From Coniella vitis (Eukaryota > Ascomycota > Sordariomycetes > Diaporthales > Schizoparmaceae), in the NCBI GenBank assembly GCA_011317545.1, contig WUJK01000005.1, positions 1,054,001-1,118,000 of the forward strand: a DNA stretch of 64,000 bases, written 5' to 3'. The position numbers were made by a program, and so were the translations under genes. Positions 1 through 10,600 of this stretch are shown here, piece by piece. Numbering within the stretch: the first letter of the stretch is position 1; each line of letters starts with the position of its first letter. The notes beneath the pieces were generated by a model. The model saw nothing but the letters and a program-made list of their open reading frames with translations, was not told the origin of the DNA and did not search any database.

Positions 1-721
1 TCCCCTTTCCTTCACCTCCTCCGAACTTTGCCAGCGGCTCGTCTGCTCCTCCGTATTTCGCTTTGGTCTGGATGCAACTGTATGCTACAGGATAGAGCCT
101 CCCACCGCAGCAGCGCCAGTGACCAGGCGTGCAGCCGCCCGCTCCGCAGAGTTAGCCCACCTGCCCCAGCCGGACAGATCCCAAAAGCAGCGAGCACATC
201 GAACCAAACATCAAGATACCCAGTCCCTGCATTTCAGGAACAGGAACAAGCCTGGTCAAGGTGAGTTCGCCTCCTCTTTGCTCTTGTACGGCACAATACA
301 CTTCCAGGTCGCGAGCCCTCCCCAGCCATCCTATTTCAACCAGCGACCAAACAAAACGACCAAGAATCGTGCACCTGCTAATGGTCGCAGTAGGCATAAC
401 AGCGCTCCCAACCACTTCTGCATGTAGAGCCGGGTCCTGCTCCGATTCCCAACCAACAAAAGCCGGAATCTTATTTACAATCCGGTGCCCTCGTGCTGCA
501 CCTAGCGATATACATACCAAATTGGGTCTCCATACTCACGTCATACCACATCACTCGCGCATGCATTGTGGATGAAACTAGAAGTCACTTCTCGGTATTG
601 ATCATCGCGTGTATTGATCATCGCGTTTCTTCGCCTTTTTCGAATTTCGCCATTGTCTTGCTCTGTATACTCTGCGCTTCTCGCATCTTCAAACTCCTTT
701 CGCGCGCATTCTTCCTCCAAA
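1..721. other. Leader/promoter of the DUF3824 gene
   Basis: I see no convincing coding sequence here. Several short ORFs on both strands overlap each other and none looks like a protein family. A GTGAGT at about 261 could be the donor of an intron in the 5' leader. The last 100 bases before the ATG at 722 are pyrimidine-rich, as is usual for a fungal leader. Confidence 0.4.
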
Positions 722-3700
722 ATGCCCGAAACAGTCTACCGCGAGTCCCGCAGTTATACGCGGGAGCGGGACGACCACTCTTCAGACGAGGACCGCTATA
801 GCCGCACCACTCCCACCGTCCGCCGCTACAAGGTAACCACCACTGCCAACCGCGCCGCCCCTCCACAACCTCCACCCGTCGAGTTCGAGCGCACAGAGCG
901 CATTATAGAGCGCGATTATGATATTGAGGATGATCGTCGCTCCCGATTTTCCTCACATACCCACCACAGTCACCATCCCGGACGTTCCTCTGGTGATTTG
1001 CTCGAGATTGATACCACTCGCCGGATAGAGCGCACCTACCCGCCAGAGAGACCTCACTCGGCTTTTGAACCCCCTGTGCGCAACACCACCGTGGTGGAGA
1101 AGGTCATCGAGCGTGAGCGGCCTCCCGTGCAGGACTTTTACGATATCACCAGGCGCAGCACTGTCAAAGATGATGGCCGCACTGTCATCTACGAGAAAAC
1201 CAGGGAAGTTGAGCGTGAGCAAGAAAGGTCGCCGGTCCACGAATATTACGACATGACGAGACGCAGCGCAGTCAGGGACGACGGGCGTACCGTCCTATAC
1301 GAAAAGACAAGAGAGGTTGAACGCGACGACGCCTACCCCCCGCCTTCGGAACGCTCACGCACGGTAGTCGAGAAAAAGATCGTGGAGCGTGAAGATGATC
1401 GCTGGTATGCTGATCGCGACAGAGCGCGCACGGTAGTTGAGAAGAAGGTCGTGGAGCGTGAGCGCCTCGACGACCCTTGGTATGATGACCGCGACAGATC
1501 ACGGACCGTAGTTGAGAAGCGAGTTGTAGAGCGCGACGATGGCCGCCACTGGGACGATCGGGACCGCTCTGTCTACGAGCAAACGACTGAGATTGAGCGA
1601 CAACGTGGTCCGATATCACCTCGGACGCCGCGTGACTGGGACCACCACTCACACTCGCACTCCCCTTGGGACCGCGATAATGTCGATGTGCGCCTAGAGA
1701 GACGCATTGAGCGCCGCGACGATGGCGTGGACGTCACTATCCAGCGGCGCACCGAAGAACGGCGCGATGAAACCCCACATGGCGAGTACCAGCAGTATCG
1801 CAGAGAGACAGAGTATTTTGAACCTCCTCCGCGGGAGCCAGCACCCATCATCATCCGGCCGCCCGCCCTGGAGCAGAGAATTATTGTCCAGGATGCCCCG
1901 GAGCCGGCGCCCATTGTTGTGCCTTACCGGCAGCCCGAGATGGCAGTCGCTCGAAGGCCTGACCTGCGTGAAGAGGATGACTACTACTACCGACGCAGGG
2001 AAATTGAGCGCTATGACGGCCGCCGTGAGCGCGAAGAGGACTACGCCTTGTACAGGCACGGACGCGACAGAGACCACCATGCGGACGGCTATGCATCTGA
2101 GGATGATGTTATTGTGAGGAGGACCATCATCCGACGTGAACGCAGCAAGTCTCCCGACCATCATCACAGACTGCACCTAGCAGAGGGTGCAGTCGCCGGA
2201 GCCGGGCTGGCTGCGCTCGCTGCGTCCCGCAAGAACGCGGATGGTCAGCCTTCCCAAGGTCGCGGCCGTAAGGTCCTCGCTGGAGCTGCTCTTGGCGCTC
2301 TGGGAACTGAGGTCTTTAAGCGCGCGCGATCAGCTTACCAGGATCGCCACGGTTCCGATGAAGAACGCTACTACGAGAATAGAATTATTCGAGGCCGCTC
2401 GAGATCACGCCATGGTGAACGCTTGCACGAGGACGACGACTACTACTATGACGACGATGACAAGAAGGACAAGCACTCGAAACTGAAGACAGGCTTGGGG
2501 CTTGCAGCGGCAGCCTTGGCTGTAGCCGGTGCTGCCAAATACTATCAATCACAAAAGATCGAAAAGGAGGAACTGCGCCGTGGACGCAGCCGGAATCGAC
2601 GTAGTGACTCCTCGGACAGCGATGATGGATACTATAGCAGGAGCCATAGCAGAGGGCCCGGGCCCAAACCATCAGGCGGCGGCAATAAAGGTATGGCCGC
2701 GGCGGCTGCAGGAACCGCTGCTGTAGCCGGTCTGGTGCACCATATTCGCAGCAAATCCCGCCAGCGCAAGGAAGATGGAAAACCAGGCTCCAAGTCTCGG
2801 TCCCGGTCGCGTCTCCGAACTGGCGCCGAGATTGTCGCTGCAGGACTTGTAGGTGCAGCAGGCAAGAGACTGTACGACCAACGCAAGGAAAGAAAGGAAG
2901 CTGAACGAGAGCGGGAGTTTTCTGACGAGGAATACGAACGTGGACTTCGGGAGCGGGAGCGGTCGCGATCTAGGCCCAGCCGACGGGACAGATCGCGGTC
3001 CCGGTCTCGTTCCGTGTCACGCAGCAGGTCGCGCTCCAGACCCCCATCCTACCCCACGACCGCAGCGGCTGATCCTGAGCTAGGTCTGGTTGAGTACGGC
3101 GATTACCCCCTCTACCCCGACCCATCGCACCCCGAGGAACATGATTATGGCTCGGCGGCGGTGGATGCAGCTGAGGAGAGGAGGCGCAGAAGGGCAGAGC
3201 GTCTGGCCAGGAAGCAAAGAGAGAGACAGAGGTCAAGGAGCAGAGCAGGATCTTCAGCGGATGACACAACATACGACGAAAGCGATAAGAAAGAGAAGAG
3301 AGCCAGAAGCAGGAGTCGCTTGCGTGATCTGGCTACTGGCGCGGTCGCAGCAGGGGCTGCAGCGATAGGCGTGAATAAGTATAACGAGCATAAGAAGGAA
3401 GAGAGGAGAGCCAAGTCAAGAGAGAGAGACGAGAGTAAGGAGCGTTCGGTATCCAGGGAGGCACGAGAGCAGAGAAGAGCAGAGCGCGAACGAGCGCGCA
3501 GAGATAGGGACAAGGCCCGTAACCGTAAGTCTACCGTGACCTAGGTTGGCTAACGCTCTGATATTGCAGTCCCATGAGCATATCTTGTTTTTAAAGCTTC
3601 TAGTCTGACATTGAGACCGGCAGAATACGAAGACTCTATCGCCAGCGACCCAAACGACAACTACAGCCACCAACAACCTCCTTCCCCCCTTACCATGTCA

Positions 3701-5239
3701 GGCGGCGCTTACTATGGCCCTCCTCAGGCTCCTCCAGTCGTGCGCCAAGAGCCTCCGCCAGCTAACATGTCCTACGGACATGGCTTCACGCAGCATCCCA
3801 ACATGGCATCAACCGATCTGAACAACGGGTACCGCGCATACAATCCTCAGGAGTACTCCGCTTTCCCTGGGCCTCCTCCAGGACCTCCCCCGAACACGGC
3901 TACTACAACGCCAACAGGCATGCCGCCGCCACCGACGGGGGGCCACCGGCCACTGGACCCCGACCATGTGAGTAGAGAAAGTTCGTCTTCCTGATGTCAT
4001 TTCCAATCTTCAAGGTAAAGGGAGCAAAGACGGATAGAGGCACTGCTTCGGATGAATGCCATTCACTTGACCAGCAATGACACTCGCAAGCCAAGGACAT
4101 GTTCAAGGTATTCTTTGGTCTGGCTCAAGCAGGCCTGGACTCACTTGCTAGGCTTTTCATCCAGCAGCAGATTCATTGTATATTGCCAAGGGGTTCACAT
4201 GACCAAACTAACCAGTCTGGCAGATAGTCTAACAAAACTGCCACCACATCGATCTCGTGATCCGTCGCCAGTCTCTAGCATCTCGTCATCTGCCCTCCAC
4301 ACAACTCCCCGAACATACTCACCTCCGGCAGCAACTCAATCACATGTACAATTTGGCCCTTTGTCGCCTCAATCCTCCCAAACGCTTCTGCGTCACCGAG
4401 CAACACGGTCTGGGGGAAATGTCAATCATATAAAATCCGGCGAGGATGAAGAATTGCAACAAGGCGGTGCTGGTTCCGACGCAGAAAGCGCCATCGTCCC
4501 AAGGCGACGCTTTCGTAAACGGCGCCGGAACTCTGACCCCTCTGCTGACCGGCCTCTTGTTTCTCGCCGTCGTGGAGGACCCGTGGAATCAGATCGCTCG
4601 TCATCGCCCTCTGAAGAAGAAATTGAGGTTCTTCCAGACCGCTTCGATCCGCAGGGCCGGCCGCTCGATGGCTCTACGGCACCAGGCTCATCAAGCTCTC
4701 GCCACCGTGGGTGGACGCAGCGACAGGGCGAATTTGAGTATCGAAGTCCACGACCAGGTGGAGCGCAGGTGCGTGGCTCGTGGGGTGTGGCAGGGACGGA
4801 CCCGGAACACGTCGAGCGAGTCATGAGAGAAGTCACTGGGGCGTTATCAGGTGACATTCCTCGAGGTCTTGGTGGCTGGCTGGGGCTTGCGGGTAAGTTG
4901 TTGGGCGGCGCGATGGGCGGGCATGCATTGCTTCGTGACGAAGAGGAACAAGGTGATGAGGGTCCGAGTGGCAGCGGCGCTGGTGGTCGGCGCAGACATG
5001 ATACTAGTGAAGGCCGGAGTCGTCGGCGAGGAGGGAAGGATGGAGACGAGTATGATCAGGAAACGGAGGACCGTGGTGCAATTGGCTATGGTGGGGGTGG
5101 TGGAAGCGAAGTTAGTCGTGACGAAAGAGGCAAAGGAAGAAGGCGTGTTGACGGCTATGGTTATGGTAATAATGAGGACGAAAGTGACGTTTCAAGAGAA
5201 GAGGCGCGAAGGAGAAGAAGGAGAAGGCATGTGGATTGA
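722..5239 (+). CDS. Arg/Ser-rich DUF3824 family protein
   Basis: Large low-complexity fungal protein of unknown function, resembling the DUF3824 family. I start at 722 (MPETVYRES), because the open frame upstream to 614 looks like leader sequence. Exon 1 (722..3524) encodes about 934 residues rich in Arg, Glu, Asp and Ser. It contains two near-identical blocks around DDGRTV-YEKTREVER, three RTVVEK-VVER blocks, and several short Ala/Gly-rich, possibly membrane-active helices between RSRSR tracts. A GTAAGT donor at 3525 and an acceptor at 3623 join it in frame to a Pro/Gly-rich exon 2 (3624..3967). A GTGAGT at 3968 probably begins intron 2. The last exon ends at 5239 and carries the LSPQSSQTLLRHR-type motif and a DLPDRFD-like segment that I recall from the C terminus of family members. 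The acceptor of intron 2 is unresolved; 4132 is the best frame-compatible AG. Confidence 0.7.
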
Positions 5240-6355
5240 TGATTTTGTCTTTGTTTTTCTGCTTGTTTCAGTCTTTCGGTATGCCTATTTTCTCTGGTCT
5301 GTCTTGTTTCCCCCTTCCTGCTCTTGTTATTTCTTTGTGTTTTCATGACTTCTTTTATGATGATGACGACTTGACGATGTTTTCACGATATGGTCATGAC
5401 AATTATGATAATCATGGGATTTCCTTTCCTTTTTTCATTTTGTCATTTCCTATTTGTTCATAGACGACTTCCTACTTTCAAGCTTGGGTATGGATCGTGT
5501 CTGAAAGCATTCGATGATGGAGGGATAATGGGAACTAAGTACGATTGATGATACGATTGATGATATAAGCGATGATCGAGCGAACAATAAACAATAAAAC
5601 GTTCTATATTTTCTTTCCTTACTTTGAGAAGACCGAATGTGAAAGCGCCAAATTGCCAAAGGAGAATATCAAGAGTTTGGGGTGGTATTTTGATACATCA
5701 TTGTCACGCAAGTGCCATGGTGTCACATAAATGCTTCAAGCTCTTACTTTCCAATGCAGATGCAGATGAATAGAGATTGCGTGTAGATTTTTCTCATAGG
5801 TATGCCGGATCTGTGTCGCTGTGCGATGACCATGTAGATATGCAACAAATGGTCGTGATATAAATCATATTCCTCAATACAAAGACAAGTAACTTGTTCT
5901 CGTTCCCCTCCAACGCCTCACGCCTTGGACAATATTATCGCGCAGCAAATGAAAATCCTTCCAGAATATTAGCCCCTCTCCCAAATCTATAAGTGGGAGA
6001 GAAACATCAGTAACAGCCCGTTGTAGATGCAGGCTGTGAATATGGACGGTGTGTCTGTTTATATTGACAGATTGCCACACCGTCGAAGAGGTCCATACCG
6101 GATGGCACCTGACTCCATCCCAAGCGGCACCAGCTGCTGTAGGGACTGGGAGACACAGAGGGTGGGAACAGAAACAAAAGTAGCACCTCGTTCATACCAT
6201 AATACATATCAGGCATATGAAATTGCCGCATGCCTATCGCCGTCGCCATGTTGACAGAAAACAACTGAAATGCGTGATAGTCACAGCCATCCAATGCTCG
6301 CTTTTAGCAGCGGATGAGAAATAAAGAGTATGAAGATGCGATGATGTGGGTTTGC
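5240..6355. other. Convergent intergenic region, no gene seen
   Basis: AT-richer sequence between the 3' ends of the DUF3824 gene (+) and the SIS-domain gene (-). It begins with T-rich 3'-UTR-like sequence. I see no supported gene or RNA here. Confidence 0.5.
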
Positions 6356-7690
6356 TCATTTTGTAGCGTCCAAAATGACAGATGCCTCCAAAAGGCCGAC
6401 AATCTCCGCGTGTTCAACCACAGCGATGATGGATTCGGCCGTGCAAATGTCCTCGTCCTCAAAACCACATGGCTTGGCCATATTGCTGCGAATCCACTCC
6501 CCAGCGGCCTGGAGCTGAGTGGCAGCGTCAAAGGACAGGAGGCTGGCTCGGTCGACGGCCAGCCACGGCAGGTCGGTCAACTTGTTGGCCAATTGCGCCG
6601 AGGTCATCTTGCGTATGCGGGTGGGCGACACGACAGAGTTATCCCCGACACGCAACCAACCCGTCTTGCATGTGTAAGCAGCGCGGAGAACATCACCGCC
6701 GACAAGCTGCGACGGTTCGATCTCTGGAGACTCGAGGACGGAGATATCCGCAAAAGAGACCATGAGGTCCTGTACGGTCTGGGGCTTTCGGTATGTAGCA
6801 CCAATGGCACCACCGGGATGGTTACGACCAAATACACGGGCTACGCCACCAACGCTTGGATTCAGTTCGCCGGCGCAAGTGAGAGCAAGAGCATCACCAA
6901 CAGCCAGGGCCATTGTGGTGCTGGTGGTTGGCGCAGAGACGCCAAAACTGACCGTTTCGGACTCGTGAATGGGAGCAGGAAGCAGAATCGTCTTGCCTGA
7001 TGCTTGGCGCTCACGCTGCTTGAAAACCTCAGCCTCCATGGTCCGACCAGTAAGGACAATGAGCGGCAGTCGGTCGTCCAAGTGAGGGAGAAGCAGAGAC
7101 AGCTCTGGGGTCTTGCCTGAAAACGTAATGAGCATCAATGTGTCATTGGGTCCGATATGGCCCAGGTCGCCGTGGAGGGCTTCTGTAGGGTGCATGAAGC
7201 TGGCATAAAAGGACAAGGAATTGAAGGTGGCCACAAGCTTGCGGGCAATGTAGCCGCTCTTGCCAACGCCGATGATCACGAGCTTGCCGTGCGGGCGCGA
7301 GGTAATGACCTGGACGGCGTCATTGAAGGCGGCGCGAGCGGCGGCATCCATGGCATACAGCTCGGTAAGAGAACGGAGAGAAGTGGCCTCGGTGTCGAGA
7401 ACATGGACGGCACTGGCCAAGCGGTCCTGGAAAAGCTGCTGTGATGCAAGTTCTGATGCGTCGTCGTCGTCGTCACAGGCTGACGTCCTTGGAGTAGCCG
7501 GCGTCTCTGGCGGAGAGGGAGAGGGCGGGCACACTATATCGTGTTCGAGGCTCAGCTCCTCTATGGGGATACACAAGCCAGCAGCGTCGCTGGGAGTGGC
7601 AGGAGACGGAGGAGAAGGCGGCGGAATGGCCGGAAGCTGTTGTGGTCGGCCGAGGACGTAGACGGCGCTATTGTGTATTGGGCCTGCCAT
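6356..7690 (-). CDS. SIS-domain sugar-phosphate isomerase-like protein (KpsF/GutQ type)
   Basis: Single-exon gene for a 444-residue protein. I chose the ATG at 7690 (MAGPIHNSAV) over the first in-frame ATG at 7783 because the intervening 31 residues look like untranslated leader. Residues 1-80 are Pro/Asp-rich and probably disordered. Residues 125-270 form a SIS domain, with the GVGKSG loop at 141-146, HPTEALHGD at 167-175, and an ITFSGKT phosphosugar-binding strand near 188-194. This layout matches bacterial arabinose-5-phosphate isomerases (KpsF/GutQ/KdsD). The C-terminal 130 residues begin with a CBS-like VQDLM segment, but paired CBS domains are not clear. Fungi make no Kdo-LPS, so the substrate is unknown; a sugar-phosphate isomerase role in the cytosol is inference from the fold. 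Confidence 0.85.
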   Translation of the reverse strand: MAGPIHNSAVYVLGRPQQLPAIPPPSPPSPATPSDAAGLCIPIEELSLEHDIVCPPSPSPPETPATPRTSACDDDDDASELASQQLFQDRLASAVHVLDTEATSLRSLTELYAMDAAARAAFNDAVQVITSRPHGKLVIIGVGKSGYIARKLVATFNSLSFYASFMHPTEALHGDLGHIGPNDTLMLITFSGKTPELSLLLPHLDDRLPLIVLTGRTMEAEVFKQRERQASGKTILLPAPIHESETVSFGVSAPTTSTTMALAVGDALALTCAGELNPSVGGVARVFGRNHPGGAIGATYRKPQTVQDLMVSFADISVLESPEIEPSQLVGGDVLRAAYTCKTGWLRVGDNSVVSPTRIRKMTSAQLANKLTDLPWLAVDRASLLSFDAATQLQAAGEWIRSNMAKPCGFEDEDICTAESIIAVVEHAEIVGLLEASVILDATK

Positions 7691-10600
7691 GATGACCGGC
7701 GAGTTGTGATGGAAACAAATGATGATAAGAAAGGGCAGGATATCGCGGGCTTCTCGAGGGTGCGGTGAGATATCGACATGCAAGCCAAGCGGGCGTATAC
7801 GGTATTATGCTTCCAGCGGGCGGCTTTGTTCCTCGGTCGGGGCAGTCTAGTCGCGCCTCGGATGCCCAGAGAAGGGACTGAATAGGCCACCTAGGCTGGT
7901 CCGAGACAATGAAATGGCGAGGATGGTGAGGAGGGCGAGCGGACGGGATGGACGGGTAGTCGTCTGAAATTTTGGGTCCGATGGAGGATATGCGAGGAAG
8001 ACGGTATGTGTCTCGAAGGTGGCTGGGGAAGAAAGGCAAAGAGCAGAGTGATGCCGGCCTAGCAAAGCGGCTTGGTGGCGCTAGAGATCTGGATCTTTAA
8101 ATCCTCATGGTCGCGGCAGAGGACAACGAGGTGGAGGAAGAAGAAGCGCAAGGCTAAGTCAGCTCTGTCGAGCTTGATGGGAATGAGATTCACAATGCGA
8201 TGCCTCGGAACGAGTGGGTGGAGCGGCGCCGCGTCAGGTCGCACCTAGATAGCAGGACCAGGGCTGATGAATCATACTCTGAGGGAAGGCTCGACCAGGA
8301 TTTCCAGCATCAGAGAGGGGACGGGGACTGGAACGAGGAACTAGGACTGGGAGGGGGGTTTGTCAACGGGGACCATGCACCAGGGTCTGCGGCGTATGGA
8401 GGTTGAGGAAGGAGCCAAGTATAGCGCAGGGGAAGGAAGTAGTAGATAGTCAACGACGACGAGGAGGAGGAAGTTGCAATGCGCACCCACACAGTGCTGC
8501 GGTCCCTGCAGCACTTGCTTCGTAGCTGCAAACTGCCAATGGGAATGTGTCCTTGTTGATACAGCAAGTGGCACCAGACAGGCTGGGTATTGCTGCGTAT
8601 CTAGGTACTACTGTGCTTCCGATTCCAGGGTTAACAACGCCGAGGCGCATTGTAGGATTACTTGCATACTCATAGTATGTACTGCACGGCAATAAGTCTG
8701 GCGGGTAGGGGGAGAAATGACAAGAATTACAAAAGTGCTGCTACAGGAGGATTCAAAGTTCGGGGAAAAAAAAAAAAAAGACGGAGCCCAGATAGGGCAT
8801 GGCAGGGTACAGCAACAAAGAACATGTACCTTGCAGCCAAGTCCCTGGCCGCAGGAGGGTACATGCTGATATTAGTGTCCCCCGAGCACTGACAAGTACC
8901 TGGGTAGCACTTAGGTACCTAGTGGTGAAGCGCAGCACAGCCGTTTCAACGAGATGGGGGCCACCCCTCCATGTGCAATGCCTCAAGTGCTGCATTTCTT
9001 GCGTGATAGCTTGATTGCCCCTCCGTCAGCCTTTCAGTTGTCGCCCATCGAGCAAGCCAAAATCCGCCGGCTCGCTCGGCTGCTTTGTCCTGGGGCTAGA
9101 GCTCTACAGAGTAGTGCTGCTGACATGTCTCTACATAGTAGCATGCATTGGATATCAGTGCTACATAGTACACACAACTGAGTGCGAGAGCGTGAGTCTT
9201 GGAATGTATGATTCATGATATCTCTTTTTTCTCAACGGGCCCGGCGGGTGGACCCGAGCCCAGACGCTGCCAGAAATGAGAGCCCTGTACGCTGTACTAT
9301 AGTACTCCTCTTGTAGCGCTAGTTGCGCCTCTGTTCCAGGTACCGGGTACGCAGTCTTGGCGGCCCAGCGCGCATGGACGCCAGGACCTTGCTGAGGGAT
9401 CTAGCTTTGCGATGGTATCATGACAGTTGGGCGCGATCAGGGAGCCTCCGATCAGGGAACTTGGTGCTCGCGCAATCTATCAGTCTAGCTTAGCAATGAC
9501 GTCTTCTCATTTATACTAGGCTTTACCGAGAACTGGCTGTAGATTTCAAATAAAAGGTTAGCTGGCAATCTTTCGGTGGCCTACGGGTTGAGTACTCGGG
9601 CTATTTGCCGGGCCTCAAATTCCAAAGTCTTCTGTCGCCCTTCTCGAAGCCAGAGCGGTGCGTGGGAACCTGCCCCCCCCCCCCCTAAAATCTCAGACAA
9701 GAACTTTTGCTGTGGGCCGGAGCCGCAGGGTCTCGCAACCCCAAACCCCGATAAGGAAAAATAAGCTAGCACTGGCACCCTGGTTCCAGTACGTACTGAA
9801 ATAGTACAAGGTCCGGTACATCTTCATACTATACATAGTAGTATGTAGTATGTATTATAGTAGTACTTGGCTCCGGTTCCCTCCGGCACCCGCCATGGGC
9901 CCGTCCTTTTAGTGGGCTCCTCCTCACCAAGGCACAAAGGAGGGCATTTCCGCGACTTTTCGATCTGCGAGGATTCGCGATCCTGGCGCCGCCCTCGTGC
10001 AGTGGCAGATCTTGCTCCAACCAGCCATAGTTGGCGGTTTGATAGAGGTACGTAGTAGAATGCTCTTACACAGTATGTAGGCAACAGGCCTGAGATTTCT
10101 GCAAGAAAGACTGACCGAGGTCCTGACCTTCCTATTCTATATTCCTTGGTGGGCTGGCAGCATCTCAAGGGTCTCCTAATAAAAAGCCAGCAAGCTTATT
10201 CAGCCGAATCACAGGGTCGTGTCAAACGCCAACAGACATCCAGTTATCTACCGCACGTGTCTGCGCTCTACTGCGGCACACTCGTCTGGTTCCCGCCCGT
10301 CACCACGCACCCACAACTTCTCTTTTTTGCAGGTCAGCAATATCCCGAGACCCAATGAGCAGCCATTCTTTCGTGCTAGCCCAATCAAGTCTCACAGCCG
10401 CAATCTTATGTACCGAACGTCTTCGAAGTACTTGACTGTGTCTACGGTTGTCTCTATTTTCGCCATGTACTACGGAGTTCTCCATAGCCTTGGAACTCTC
10501 TCACATTGACTTGGCGCTTTGTCTACTACGTGTTGTGATCAGTCTTGTATCGGTATCACATACAGTGTCCTTGTCTGAGCTGCACATACGCCAGAAAAGA

